Assembly: GCF_013349995.1 (NCBI RefSeq)
Contig: NZ_JABVXF010000006.1
Coordinates: 1 to 64,000 of the forward strand
From: Pseudoalteromonas sp. 0303
Lineage (GTDB): Bacteria > Pseudomonadota > Gammaproteobacteria > Enterobacterales > Alteromonadaceae
DNA: 64,000 nucleotides
Reading direction: 5' to 3'
The translations under genes and the position numbers were made by a program. Under the pieces are notes generated by a model. It was not told the DNA's origin and did not search any database. It worked only from the letters and a program-made list of their open reading frames with translations. Each line of letters starts with the position of its first letter. The first letter of the stretch is position 1. Positions 27,379 through 36,050 of the stretch are shown here, piece after piece.

Positions 27379-28203
27379 ATGGCACTTCAAAAGTGTAAAC
27401 CAACTTCTGCGGGTCGTCGTCACCTGGTTAAAGTGGTTAACCCAGATCTACATAAGGGTAAACCTTACGCACCACTACTAGAGAAAAACTCTAAGTCTGG
27501 TGGTCGTAATAACAAAGGTCGTATCACGGTTCGTCACATCGGTGGTGGTCATAAGCATCATTACCGTGTAATCGACTTTAAACGCACTAAAGATGGCATT
27601 CCAGCTGTTGTTGAGCGTCTAGAGTATGATCCAAACCGTAGCGCAAACATCGCTCTTGTATTATATGCAGACGGTGAGCGTCGTTACATTATTGCACCTA
27701 AAGGCTTAAAAGCTGGTGATTCAATCCAATCTGGTATTGATGCACCAATCAAAGCTGGTAACACGTTACCAATGCGTAACATGCCTGTAGGTTCGACTGT
27801 TCACAACGTAGAATTAAAACCAGGTAAAGGCGCGCAAATCGCACGTTCTGCTGGTGCATACGTTCAAATCCTTGCTCGTGAAGGTCAATACGTAACTCTA
27901 CGTCTTCGTTCTGGCGAAGTTCGTAAAGTTCCAGCTGACTGTCGCGCAACACTTGGTGAAGTAGGCAACTCTGAGCATATGCTTCGTTCACTAGGTAAAG
28001 CTGGTGCAAATCGCTGGCGTGGTATCCGTCCGACAGTTCGTGGTGTTGCCATGAACCCGGTAGATCACCCGCACGGTGGTGGTGAAGGTCGTACATCTGG
28101 TGGTCGTCATCCTGTGTCTCCATGGGGTAAGCCGACTAAAGGTGCTAAGACACGTAAGAACAAGCGTACTGATAAATTTATCGTACGTCGTCGTACTAAA
28201 TAA
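27379..28203 (+). CDS. rplB: 50S ribosomal protein L2
   Basis: The 274-residue protein shows L2 hallmarks: [35 protein letters not shown], and the C-terminal [31 protein letters not shown] containing the conserved His near the peptidyl transferase centre. It binds 23S rRNA and is needed for subunit joining. Confidence 0.99.
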   Translation: MALQKCKPTSAGRRHLVKVVNPDLHKGKPYAPLLEKNSKSGGRNNKGRITVRHIGGGHKHHYRVIDFKRTKDGIPAVVERLEYDPNRSANIALVLYADGERRYIIAPKGLKAGDSIQSGIDAPIKAGNTLPMRNMPVGSTVHNVELKPGKGAQIARSAGAYVQILAREGQYVTLRLRSGEVRKVPADCRATLGEVGNSEHMLRSLGKAGANRWRGIRPTVRGVAMNPVDHPHGGGEGRTSGGRHPVSPWGKPTKGAKTRKNKRTDKFIVRRRTK

Positions 28204-28210
28204 TAGTTGA

Positions 28211-28498
<288 letters not shown>

Positions 28499-28512
28499 GA
28501 GGGGAATGATAA

Positions 28513-28845
28513 ATGCAAGCATTAGCTAAACATAAATTCGCCTCTGGTTCGGCGCAAAAAGCACGTCTAGTTGCAGATCAGATCCGCGGACTTCCGGTTG
28601 ATCGCGCTCTAGAAATCCTGGCGTACAGCCCTAAAAAAGCGGCTGTATTAGTTAAAAAAGTACTTGAGTCTGCTATTGCTAACGCAGAGCATAACGAAGG
28701 TGCTGACATTGATGAGCTTCGTGTAACTACGATCTTTGTGGACGATGGTCCAACAATGAAGCGTATTATGCCACGTGCTAAAGGACGCGCAGACCGCATC
28801 CTTAAGCGTACAAGCCACATCACTGTTGTGGTTTCAGATAGCTAG
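28513..28845 (+). CDS. rplV: 50S ribosomal protein L22
   Basis: The 110-residue protein has the L22 core ([50 protein letters not shown]), including the beta-hairpin that reaches into the exit tunnel and where macrolide-resistance changes occur in other bacteria. No unusual change is seen. Confidence 0.99.
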   Translation: MQALAKHKFASGSAQKARLVADQIRGLPVDRALEILAYSPKKAAVLVKKVLESAIANAEHNEGADIDELRVTTIFVDDGPTMKRIMPRAKGRADRILKRTSHITVVVSDS

Positions 28846-28856
28846 GAGTATAAGTA

Positions 28857-29558
28857 ATGGGACAAAAAGTTCATCCTACTGGTATTCGCCTAGGTATCTC
28901 TAAACCTTGGGTTTCTACCTGGTACGCGAATTCAAAAGATTTCTCTGATCAGCTTTTTGGCGATCACAAAGTACGTACTTTCCTTACTAAGGAATTAAAA
29001 GCGGCTTCTGTGTCTAAAATCGTTATCGAGCGTCCAGCTAAATCTATCCGTGTAACAATTCACACAGCTCGTCCTGGTGTTGTTATCGGTAAAAAAGGCG
29101 AAGACGTTGAAAAACTACGTCAAGCAGTAACTAAGATTGCAGGTGTTCCGGCTCAGATTAATATCGCTGAAGTTCGTAAGCCTGAACTTGATGCACAACT
29201 AGTAGCTGACGGTATTGCGTCACAGCTAGAGCGTCGTGTTATGTTCCGTCGCGCTATGAAGCGTTCGGTACAAAATGCAATGCGCATTGGTGCAAAGGGT
29301 ATCAAAGTTGAAGTTAGCGGTCGTCTTGGCGGTGCTGAGATCGCACGTTCAGAATGGTATCGTGAAGGTCGTGTACCTCTACATACTCTTCGTGCTGATA
29401 TCGACTACGCAACTTCTGAAGCCTTAACCACTTATGGTATCATTGGTGTTAAAGTTTGGATCTTCAAAGGCGAAGTTATTGGTGGTTTACCACTAGTACA
29501 AGAGCAAGAGAAGCCAGCTAAACGCGCGCCAAAGAAAGCCAAAAAAAGTGCTAAGTAG
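28857..29558 (+). CDS. rpsC: 30S ribosomal protein S3
   Basis: The 233-residue protein ([20 protein letters not shown]) carries the KH domain with [15 protein letters not shown] and the C-terminal [26 protein letters not shown], and ends in a basic Lys/Ala tail. It forms part of the mRNA entry site. Length equals E. coli S3. Confidence 0.99.
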   Translation: MGQKVHPTGIRLGISKPWVSTWYANSKDFSDQLFGDHKVRTFLTKELKAASVSKIVIERPAKSIRVTIHTARPGVVIGKKGEDVEKLRQAVTKIAGVPAQINIAEVRKPELDAQLVADGIASQLERRVMFRRAMKRSVQNAMRIGAKGIKVEVSGRLGGAEIARSEWYREGRVPLHTLRADIDYATSEALTTYGIIGVKVWIFKGEVIGGLPLVQEQEKPAKRAPKKAKKSAK

Positions 29559-29570
29559 AGGTAGCGAGTA

Positions 29571-29984
29571 ATGTTACAGCCAAAACGTACAAAATTCCGT
29601 AAAATGCACAAAGGCCGCAACCGCGGTTTAGCGCAAAACGGTAACAAAGTAAGCTTCGGTACTTTCGGTTTGAAAGCTACTGGCCGTGGCCGTATGACTG
29701 CTCGTCAAATCGAAGCAGCTCGTCGTGCTATGACACGTCACGTAAAGCGTCAAGGTAAAATCTGGATTCGTGTATTCCCAGATAAGCCAATTACGAACAA
29801 ACCATTAGAAGTTCGTATGGGTAAAGGTAAAGGTTCTGTTGAATATTGGGTTGCTGAAATTCAACCTGGTAAAGTACTTTACGAAATGGAAGGTGTTTCT
29901 GAAGAGCTTGCTCGTGAAGCATTTAACCTTGCAGCGCGTAAATTACCATTCACAACAACTTTCGTAACTCGGACGGTGATGTAA
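29571..29984 (+). CDS. rplP: 50S ribosomal protein L16
   Basis: The 137-residue protein ([74 protein letters not shown]) is L16, which helps position A-site tRNA. Its stop overlaps the rpmC start by one base (TAATG), so translation is coupled. Confidence 0.99.
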   Translation: MLQPKRTKFRKMHKGRNRGLAQNGNKVSFGTFGLKATGRGRMTARQIEAARRAMTRHVKRQGKIWIRVFPDKPITNKPLEVRMGKGKGSVEYWVAEIQPGKVLYEMEGVSEELAREAFNLAARKLPFTTTFVTRTVM

Positions 29985-30175
29985 TGAAAGCTAGCGAACT
30001 AAAAGACAAAAGCGTAGAAGAGCTAAATGCTGAACTTCTAGGACTTCTTCGTGAGCAGTTCAACCTGCGCATGCAAGCAAGCACTGGTCAGTTAGCTCAG
30101 ACACACACGCTAAGAACAGTACGTCGCGATATCGCGCGTGTAAAAACAGTTATTAACCAGAAGGCAGGTCAATAA
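29984..30175 (+). CDS. rpmC: 50S ribosomal protein L29
   Basis: The 63-residue protein ([49 protein letters not shown]) forms the two-helix hairpin of L29 near the tunnel exit. Length equals E. coli L29. It overlaps both neighbours by a single base. Confidence 0.99.
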   Translation: MKASELKDKSVEELNAELLGLLREQFNLRMQASTGQLAQTHTLRTVRRDIARVKTVINQKAGQ

Positions 30176-30432
30176 TGAGCGATAAAATCCGTACTCTTCA
30201 AGGCCGTGTAATCAGCGACAAGATGGATAAATCTTTCACTGTTGCTATCGCACGTTACGTGAAGCATCCAGTATATGGTAAATTCATCAAACGTACGACT
30301 AAACTACACGTACATGACGAAAACAACACAGCTCAAACTGGTGACGTAGTTACTATTTCTGAGTGTGCTCCTATTTCTAAGACTAAGTCTTGGACTTTAG
30401 TAGACGTTGTTGAGCGTCCAAAGAAAGCTTAA
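30175..30432 (+). CDS. rpsQ: 30S ribosomal protein S17
   Basis: The 85-residue OB-fold protein ([60 protein letters not shown]) binds 16S rRNA early in assembly. It is the last gene of the operon and is followed by a strong terminator. The spc operon genes (rplN onward) that follow in most gammaproteobacteria are absent here. Confidence 0.99.
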   Translation: MSDKIRTLQGRVISDKMDKSFTVAIARYVKHPVYGKFIKRTTKLHVHDENNTAQTGDVVTISECAPISKTKSWTLVDVVERPKKA

Positions 30433-30456
30433 TTTTTAATTAAGTTTCCTTACTAA

Positions 30457-30484
30457 AAAGCCCCGGCATCCGCTGGGGCTTTTT
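30457..30484 (+). terminator. S10 operon terminator
   Basis: AAAGCCCC pairs with GGGGCTTT around GGCATCCGCT and ends in a T-run, 24 bases after the rpsQ stop. Confidence 0.93.
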
Positions 30485-30496
30485 GTTATAAAAAAT

Positions 30497-30534
30497 AGCT
30501 GGAAGCTTTCAGCTGTCAGACGTCAGATTAGATC
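30497..30534. repeat. Dispersed intergenic repeat, copy 2
   Basis: AGCTGGAAGCTTTCAGCT is an almost perfect palindrome, followed by gtcagacgtcagat. The segment agctttcag...cgtcagat recurs at 34582-34610 and in part at 336-358. A short direct repeat, cctagcacctagcacc, follows at 30607-30622. It lies behind the S10 operon terminator. Confidence 0.55.
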
Positions 30535-30627
30535 GAGAAGGGGCTTTCATTTCAGTGCAAGAAAACAAGTTAATAGTTACTTCAGGATAAACTGGATTTA
30601 GTTTGTCCTAGCACCTAGCACCTTCAA

Positions 30628-31512
30628 TCATTTCCCCAGCGCTTTATCTATTTCTTCTCTTAACCGTGGGCCTTTTAGGTTTTCAGCCATGATTTCGGCA
30701 ACTTTTGTATTGCTACTATTTTCAAGAGTGGTAATTCGTTCTGCTAAATCACTGGCATAACTATTATTGCCGTCTCTTGTGGCACGAAAAAATTGGCCGA
30801 TGAGGGCTGTGGCAGAAATATTGCGAACATAATCATTATCGTCAGTTTGTAACAGTTTTTGAAAATGCTCAGCGAGCTTAGGCGATACGTTATTTTGGCG
30901 AGATAAATTCTCTAAAGTACTGACACGAATCTTAGGATCATTCGTGTATTCGCTAATGCTTATCATGGCATCGATTACTGCATTTGCTTGGCTGTCGTCC
31001 AAGTCGCGTCTGAGCATACTGAGGGTCATTTTTAGTTGCCCGTAGGCAGCTAAGCGCTCATTTTCGGACTTACTCAAATTGAGTAAGGTGGCAAGAGCTT
31101 CATTTATTGAGCTGTCGGCATATTGTGGGTCTGCTTTGATGCGTTCGCGGTAGTCATCAGGTAAATTACTTAGCCAGCCAAGCGCCGGATTTCTTTTTTC
31201 AATTTCGACTCGTCGCTCTTTTTCTTGCTGTTCCATTGCTTGTTTAACTAATGAGGCAAGTCGCTCAGGATCAATTGTAGGCGCTTTATTTTCAAGCTCG
31301 TGAATGCGTGTTTCGAGATCTAAAATATAGCCATGTAAGGCGACTAGATTTTCTCTGTCTTGCTCTGGAATGGCCAACTCTTTTAAGTTAGGTTTTGCTT
31401 GCTGAATAACTACAGGCTTGTCATTAGAGTTTGCTTTTGTATAGCTATAAATTGATAAGCCAAGTGCAATGCTTGCAAATGCCAGCGCAGTATTCCCTTG
31501 CCAAGTCGACAT
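30628..31512 (-). CDS. Membrane-anchored hypothetical protein with HEAT-like helices
   Basis: The 294-residue protein has an N-terminal membrane anchor (TALAFASIALGLSIYSYT) and a short coiled coil (ENLVALHGYILDLETRIHELENK). The long helical C-terminal region resembles irregular HEAT repeats (DPKIRVSTLENLSRQ; DYVRNISATALIGQFF). No family was recognised and no catalytic motif is visible, so a scaffold or interaction role is the most that can be suggested. It runs opposite to the ribosomal operon and is the last gene before it on this strand. A bidirectional terminator separates it from the dipeptidase gene. Confidence 0.65.
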   Translation of the reverse strand: MSTWQGNTALAFASIALGLSIYSYTKANSNDKPVVIQQAKPNLKELAIPEQDRENLVALHGYILDLETRIHELENKAPTIDPERLASLVKQAMEQQEKERRVEIEKRNPALGWLSNLPDDYRERIKADPQYADSSINEALATLLNLSKSENERLAAYGQLKMTLSMLRRDLDDSQANAVIDAMISISEYTNDPKIRVSTLENLSRQNNVSPKLAEHFQKLLQTDDNDYVRNISATALIGQFFRATRDGNNSYASDLAERITTLENSSNTKVAEIMAENLKGPRLREEIDKALGK

Positions 31513-31595
31513 ATCACATCATCCAAGTTGCTTTGTAATATCAGCAGATTAAAACAAGCTATTTGTATTATCAAATACTTATGATGATAAAAATA

Positions 31596-31623
31596 AAAAG
31601 CGCAGCTAGTTAGCTGCGCTTTT
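31596..31623. terminator. Bidirectional terminator
   Basis: AAAAGCGCAGCTA and TAGCTGCGCTTTT form a 13-bp stem with A/T runs on both sides. It lies downstream of the minus-strand M19 dipeptidase gene, which it probably ends. Confidence 0.9.
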
Positions 31624-31641
31624 AAATAGAGTTTATGCCGA

Positions 31642-32835
31642 TTAATGGGCTTTTGCGTATGCTTCAGCTTGTTGCCATACACGTAGCATATTGCCACTTA
31701 AAATCTTTTTGATGTCTTTATCACTATAACCACGGTCCATTAGACCTTGCACAAGGTTAGGATAGCTAGATACATCTTTTAAGCCAGTAGGTAGAGAGTC
31801 GCCTACACCATCGTAATCTGAGCCAATCCCCACATAATCGATACCAATTAGCTCAACTACATGGTCAAGGTGATCAAGTACTTGTTCTAAGCTTGCAAAT
31901 GGAAACGGGTTTTTAGCGCGATAAGCAGCATCAAAATCTTTGCTTAGCTTAGTACCGTCTTTTTTCTTTTCAGCCTTTGCTGATTTAAGTTGATCGTACC
32001 AAGAGCCTGCTTTTGCTGTAACAAAGCTTGAACCGAAGTTAATTTGAATAACACCACCATTCTTTTTAAGAGCTAACAGCATGTCGTCATTCATATTACG
32101 CTCAAAGCCAGGAGTGTATTTACGCAGTGACGAGTGTGAAGCAATCACGGGTACTTTCGATATTTCCATCACTTGGTAAAACGCATCATCAGAAATATGC
32201 GATACATCAACCAGCATACCAATGTTGTTCATTTCTTTTACTAGCTCTTTACCGAATGGGCTAAGGCCTTTCCACTTACGACGAATATCATAAGATGAAT
32301 CAGAAATGTGGTTACTCTGCGAGTGAGCTAGCGTGATGTAACGTACGCCACGCTCATAAAAATGCTTAAGGTTTTTAATGTCGCCTTCGATAGGTGAGCC
32401 GTTTTCCATGCCCATAGCAATCGACATTTTACCTTGTTTAAACTGCTCTTTAATATCGGCAGTTGAGTCAGCAATAGCGAATTTACTTGGTGCGCGTTGC
32501 ACAATCGCTTCCATAGAATCGATTAGCTGATTTGCTAATTGATAGCTTTTACCTTTGCCTTCAAATTCTAGGTTTGCAAGAATGTAAATTGACATGAAAG
32601 GAGCGTTCAAACCACCTTGCACAGCACGCGGATAATCAAAGTCACCGTCGCTTGTAGCTTTGGTTACGTCAGCCCACTTGTTATGAATGCGGTAAGGCAC
32701 ATCGATATGGGTATCGATTAAAATAGTGTCTTTTGCCAGTTTAATGGCTTTATCTGATGCAGTAACCTGATCTGCATTTGCTTGACCAATTAAGGCCAAA
32801 GAAACTGCGGCAACCAGTGAGCTTAGTTTTTTCAT
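31642..32835 (-). CDS. Membrane dipeptidase (peptidase M19), exported
   Basis: The 397-residue protein has a signal peptide (LSSLVAAVSLALIGQANA) and a TIM-barrel renal-dipeptidase domain. Zinc-binding elements are visible: DTHIDVPYR near residue 41 (HxD), EN in GMENGSP, H in TLAHSQSNHI and H in IASHSSLRK, then GIGSDYDG near the C-terminus. It probably hydrolyses dipeptides, possibly including D-amino-acid dipeptides, in the periplasm. It stands alone, with yheU 60 bp upstream on the same strand. Confidence 0.94.
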   Translation of the reverse strand: MKKLSSLVAAVSLALIGQANADQVTASDKAIKLAKDTILIDTHIDVPYRIHNKWADVTKATSDGDFDYPRAVQGGLNAPFMSIYILANLEFEGKGKSYQLANQLIDSMEAIVQRAPSKFAIADSTADIKEQFKQGKMSIAMGMENGSPIEGDIKNLKHFYERGVRYITLAHSQSNHISDSSYDIRRKWKGLSPFGKELVKEMNNIGMLVDVSHISDDAFYQVMEISKVPVIASHSSLRKYTPGFERNMNDDMLLALKKNGGVIQINFGSSFVTAKAGSWYDQLKSAKAEKKKDGTKLSKDFDAAYRAKNPFPFASLEQVLDHLDHVVELIGIDYVGIGSDYDGVGDSLPTGLKDVSSYPNLVQGLMDRGYSDKDIKKILSGNMLRVWQQAEAYAKAH

Positions 32836-32895
32836 TTTTTAATGGCTCTTTAAGTTAAAAAGCCATTGTGAAGGGTTACAGTGTAACTTACAAGT

Positions 32896-33153
32896 TTAGT
32901 CGTTAAACGACGCTTGGTACTCTGGGTCAGCTTGTAGAGCAATGAATTCAGCTTTGGATATAATCGTCACTGACTCATGTAACTCAGAAAAAAACACCAT
33001 GGCTTCACCATTTTTAAGCTGTTGATGAACCTGCGCTACTTTGCTTTCAATGCTAAATTCTTGTTCGCCGTAATCAGTGCCTTCACGTAAAACATAACTT
33101 TCGATTAAATTATACAGAGTCTCTTTATCGAGGCGTTCGTGGGGAATGATCAT
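32896..33153 (-). CDS. yheU: YheU family protein (UPF0270)
   Basis: The 85-residue protein ([32 protein letters not shown]...) agrees closely with E. coli YheU, including LREGTDYGE and [11 protein letters not shown]. Function is unknown. It overlaps yheT by 4 bp, the same pairing as in E. coli, so the two form one unit. Confidence 0.95.
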   Translation of the reverse strand: MIIPHERLDKETLYNLIESYVLREGTDYGEQEFSIESKVAQVHQQLKNGEAMVFFSELHESVTIISKAEFIALQADPEYQASFND

Positions 33154-34139
33154 AACTGCTCTTTTTTAACTAATTGTTGAAAATACTCAGGCACAATTCG
33201 TTCAAGCCAATATTCGGGCTTAAAAGGGTTTTTACCGCTAATAAATCCAACATGGCCCCCTTGTTCTGAGATGCGCAGCGTAACATGTTCACTCACATCT
33301 AAGCTATCTGGCACGGCTTTTATTGATAACATCGGGTCATCTTTGGCGTGCACAATCAGCGTAGGTGTTGCAATGCTTTTTAAAAATGGTTTTGCACTCG
33401 CTTGCTGATAGTAATCTTCAGCACCGGCAAAGCCATGCAATGGTGCCGTGAGCATATTATCGAATTGCCATAAGTCATCAATCGCCATGAGCTTTTCTGG
33501 CGTTAGGCTAATTTGCTGTTCGATTTGTGGTAGCTTTCTTTGCATCGACTTTTTCATACGGTCGAGTAAATACTTTTGATAAATCTTACCTAAGCTTTTA
33601 CGAATAACTTCGCAAGATGATGACAAGTCAAATGGTGCAGACACAACGGCTGCGCCAGTTAAGTTTGATTTAGTACCTTGCTCACCTAAATACTTTGCCA
33701 GTACATTACCACCTAACGAAAAGCCTACGGCAAATAACGGGCGTTTTGGAAACTTGCTCTTCAGGTGGTTGATGAAAAAGCGCAGGTCTTCTGTTTCGCC
33801 GCTGTGATAAGCACGTGCCAAACGGTTAACTTCGCGAGAGCAGTTTCGAAAATGCATTAATACCACCGCAAAGCCTTGCTGCTTAAGCTTTTTCATCATG
33901 CCTTTAGCATAAAAGCTGTTTATATTGCCTTCTAAACCATGCAATACAATAGCGAGGGGTGCTTGCTCGTTATGAGGTGTTGCCCAAGCCAGTTCTAAAA
34001 AGTCGCCATCTGGAGTATCGATTGTCGATAAGTCGTAGCGGGTATTATGAAAAGGGCGAAAAAAGCGCGGCATTATGGTTTGTAAATGGCGATTGCGCAT
34101 CCACCACGCAGGCTTAAACTCAGGTAACATAGCTGACAC
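33150..34139 (-). CDS. yheT: YheT family alpha/beta hydrolase
   Basis: The 329-residue protein belongs to the AB hydrolase-4/YheT family. The N-terminal [19 protein letters not shown], the nucleophile elbow [17 protein letters not shown], the acid in [10 protein letters not shown] and His in GGHVGFIS make the triad. Relatives are esterases of unknown natural substrate, probably cytoplasmic. It is followed by yheU with a 4-bp overlap. Confidence 0.94.
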   Translation of the reverse strand: MSAMLPEFKPAWWMRNRHLQTIMPRFFRPFHNTRYDLSTIDTPDGDFLELAWATPHNEQAPLAIVLHGLEGNINSFYAKGMMKKLKQQGFAVVLMHFRNCSREVNRLARAYHSGETEDLRFFINHLKSKFPKRPLFAVGFSLGGNVLAKYLGEQGTKSNLTGAAVVSAPFDLSSSCEVIRKSLGKIYQKYLLDRMKKSMQRKLPQIEQQISLTPEKLMAIDDLWQFDNMLTAPLHGFAGAEDYYQQASAKPFLKSIATPTLIVHAKDDPMLSIKAVPDSLDVSEHVTLRISEQGGHVGFISGKNPFKPEYWLERIVPEYFQQLVKKEQL

Positions 34140-34218
34140 TTTCGAAACAAAATAAGCGCCTATTGTAGCAAGTTTTTGCTTTTTGAGAACCGCTACAAGA
34201 TTTTAGCTAGCTGCAAAT

Positions 34219-34254
34219 AAAAAGCCCCTAAACAATAAATTGGATAGGGGCTTT
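34219..34254 (-). terminator. Terminator of DUF3149 gene
   Basis: AAAGCCCCTA (34221-34230) pairs with TAGGGGCTTT (34245-34254). On the minus strand it is followed by a T-run and lies 19 bases after the stop of the small gene at 34273. Confidence 0.88.
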
Positions 34255-34272
34255 GTGCGTCGTGCTTAATTC

Positions 34273-34413
34273 TTACTTAGGAACTTCTGCGTCGTGTATT
34301 TTCTTAATAAAGAAACCAACATAGAAAAGGCATAAAACGATAACAACTGCCAAAATGCCGAATGACATAAATAAAACTGGGTCGCTAAAAAAATCTCTGA
34401 AGAATACGTTCAT
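34273..34413 (-). CDS. DUF3149 domain small membrane protein
   Basis: A 46-residue ORF beginning MNVFFRDFFSDPVLFMSFGI has one transmembrane helix and a basic-acidic tail (KKIHDAEVPK). The DxFSDPVLxxSFG start resembles the DUF3149 family of short proteins common in Alteromonadales and Vibrionales. Support for expression is strong: a perfect AGGAGG ribosome site eight bases before the ATG and a terminator right after the stop. Function is unknown. It is shorter than most gene-finder cut-offs. Confidence 0.85.
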   Translation of the reverse strand: MNVFFRDFFSDPVLFMSFGILAVVIVLCLFYVGFFIKKIHDAEVPK

Positions 34414-34541
34414 GGTTGTGCCTCCTAATGTCTATGAGTTAATCATAGGCTGGCTTGAGGGCGGCTGATATGATCCAGATCAAGCTATTTTCCTGATGCT
34501 AAATAAGCCGATTTAATAGTTGATTTGGATCAAGTTTATTA

Positions 34542-34574
34542 GGGTAGGTTGGTTTGAGCGCAGCGAAACCCAAC
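34542..34574. repeat. GTAGGTTGG...AACCCAAC palindromic repeat, copy 1
   Basis: The 33-base unit runs from gggtaggttggtttgag to gcagcgaaacccaac, with ends GGTTGGTTT and AAACCCAAC that can pair. An identical copy is at 34667-34699 and a variant at 57741-57770. Similar REP-like units are known in many gammaproteobacteria. Confidence 0.85.
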
Positions 34575-34581
34575 GTAAATA

Positions 34582-34610
34582 GAGCTATCAGCTTTCAGAC
34601 GTCAGATCAG
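34582..34610. repeat. Dispersed intergenic repeat, copy 3
   Basis: The sequence gagctatcagctttcag followed by acgtcagatcag matches the copy at 30497-30534 over the agctttcag and gacgtcagat parts. It follows a GTAGGTTGG repeat by 7 bases. Confidence 0.6.
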
Positions 34611-34666
34611 AAGAGTGGGGTTGGTTAGTGTGGTGTCTCACTCAGTATTTGCCCTGTTCACTCTTC

Positions 34667-34699
34667 GGGTAGGTTGGTTTGAGCGCAGCGAAACCCAAC
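34667..34699. repeat. GTAGGTTGG...AACCCAAC palindromic repeat, copy 2
   Basis: Identical over 33 bases to the copy at 34542, 125 bp away in the same orientation. Confidence 0.85.
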
Positions 34700-34766
34700 A
34701 CAATCCATGTAAACCTTTTCTTTGGTAAACCCAAACCACATTAAAGCACTCCCAAGGTTATGCTTG

Positions 34767-34828
34767 ACCTAGAACCTAGAACCTAGAACCTTTACCCTCG
34801 CTAACTCGCTAACTCGCTAACTCGCAAC
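34767..34828. repeat. Two short tandem arrays
   Basis: Three copies of an 8-base unit, acctagaa, plus a part copy fill 34767-34790. Four copies of an 8-base unit, ctcgctaa (the last changed to ctcgcaac), fill 34797-34828. Related short units occur at 30607-30622 and 57792-57806, each near another dispersed repeat. Confidence 0.85.
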
Positions 34829-34885
34829 TTTCCTATGAACTAATTCACTCATTTAGCACTCTTAAAAATAAAACGAGGCGCTAGG

Positions 34886-35608
34886 GTGTTAAAAGGGAAT
34901 TACAAAGCATGGATCATCTCGATTGCGCTACATGCTGTGCTTTTATTGCTATTTGCTCGATATGGAAAGTTTGTGAAACTCCCCGCAGTCGCTGAACCGC
35001 CAAAAGTAATCAACGCGTATGTGAGTGTTGATTTAACTTCGTTACCTAGCTTGCAGAAGATCCAAGAAAAACCTTCACCTGAGCAAACAGAAGGAATGCC
35101 TGATGAGGTTAATTCTTTGCCAAAAAACGAAAAAGCTTCGCAGAGTAGCTCTGAGCAGATAAGTGATTCTAATACAGTTAATCCTACAAAAGATGAACCA
35201 AAAAAAGCTACCTCGGAGGTTGTAGGACCTAATCAGGCACTTGAGAATTCAAAAATAACCGAATTACCCTTTAAAAAGCTTAACCCGTATGCGCCAATCC
35301 CACAGCTTAATTTTGAAAATGGTTCTGCTAATGCGTCTTTGTTTGAGCAGGATGAAGCCGCTAATGATAAATCGCCTACAGGCAGGGTTACGGTGCCCGC
35401 ACAATTAACCGTCTCTGATAAAGCAACTGTCGTTTGGCAAAATGGCGATGGCAGCAAGCGTATCGAGGTACTAAATGGCATGTGTTACGGCATAGATTTT
35501 AATTCGGTGTTTGGTAAATCTGGAGTGCCAAGCGGATCCCCAAGACCCTGTGAAGATAAAGAAGCAAAACTATTTAAAGATATAATGAATAAGTGGAGTA
35601 AAAAGTAA
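34886..35608 (+). CDS. TonB-like anchored protein of unknown function
   Basis: The 240-residue protein has an N-terminal membrane anchor (AWIISIALHAVLLLLFARYG). The SIALHAVLL with a conserved His is typical of TonB/TolA-like signal anchors. A low-complexity Pro/Glu/Ser region (about 50-130) would span part of the periplasm, and a ~90-residue C-terminal domain holds two cysteines (GMCYGIDF and PRPCEDKE) that could form a disulfide. The C-terminus does not look like the TonB beta-domain. The GTG start has a GAGG site. No exbB/exbD genes are nearby, so energy coupling is not supported. Confidence 0.65.
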   Translation: MLKGNYKAWIISIALHAVLLLLFARYGKFVKLPAVAEPPKVINAYVSVDLTSLPSLQKIQEKPSPEQTEGMPDEVNSLPKNEKASQSSSEQISDSNTVNPTKDEPKKATSEVVGPNQALENSKITELPFKKLNPYAPIPQLNFENGSANASLFEQDEAANDKSPTGRVTVPAQLTVSDKATVVWQNGDGSKRIEVLNGMCYGIDFNSVFGKSGVPSGSPRPCEDKEAKLFKDIMNKWSKK

Positions 35609-35675
35609 TAACAAAACACTTTACCTCAACTTAACTTGAGCTTTTAAAGTAGCGTTTTTTGTAATGGATATCGCT

Positions 35676-35990
35676 ATGAACTCACTAGAAAACTATTTAT
35701 TAAGCCTACAAATCAATTGCTATCACACATCAGTGATACAGGTTTCTCAAGTACAAATGCGTATTTGGCAGTCATTACAAAATAGTTCTAGTTATGCAAA
35801 TAGCGTAATCGAAGAATTTGAATTAAGCGGACAACCTCTTAGTTATCAACATGCCGCCCTATTTACGCTGGTTTTACAGCAGCTCGGTTATAAAATAAAG
35901 CCAACAGCAGAAAATACTTTGTCGGTAAGGCATAACCATTTGTTACATGACATTCGCCTTGTCGAGCAGTTAAACCCTAATGAGGCTTAA
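35676..35990 (+). CDS. Hypothetical small protein
   Basis: The ~104-residue protein (MNSLENYLLSLQINCYHTSV) has no signal peptide, membrane segment or recognised motif. It appears mixed alpha/beta and soluble. An in-frame ATG at 35664 would add four residues. It starts 67 bp after the TonB-like gene on the same strand and may share its transcript. It converges with the endonuclease gene across a terminator. Confidence 0.55.
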   Translation: MNSLENYLLSLQINCYHTSVIQVSQVQMRIWQSLQNSSSYANSVIEEFELSGQPLSYQHAALFTLVLQQLGYKIKPTAENTLSVRHNHLLHDIRLVEQLNPNEA

Positions 35991-36007
35991 GTCATGCTTT
36001 ACCGTAT

Positions 36008-36038
36008 AAAAAGGCACTTAGCCGAAACTAAGTGCCTT
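36008..36038 (-). terminator. Terminator of endonuclease I gene
   Basis: AAGGCACTTAG (36011-36021) pairs with CTAAGTGCCTT (36028-36038). The minus strand has a T-run after the stem. It is 13 bases past the stop of the minus-strand nuclease gene. Confidence 0.88.
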
Positions 36039-36050
36039 GGCTTAACGAAG

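Larger units (their letters stand above)
34414..34885. other. Repeat-rich intergenic region
   Basis: This 470-bp gap holds two copies of a GTAGGTTGG palindromic repeat, one copy of the agctttcag/cgtcag repeat, and two short tandem arrays described separately. No ORF with a ribosome site was seen. It separates the DUF3149 gene from the TonB-like gene, which point away from each other, so promoters for both should lie here. Confidence 0.8.

Noticed and set aside
34797..34828. Short regular array considered as CRISPR
   Set aside because: Units of 8 bp are directly adjacent with no spacers, and no cas genes are present.
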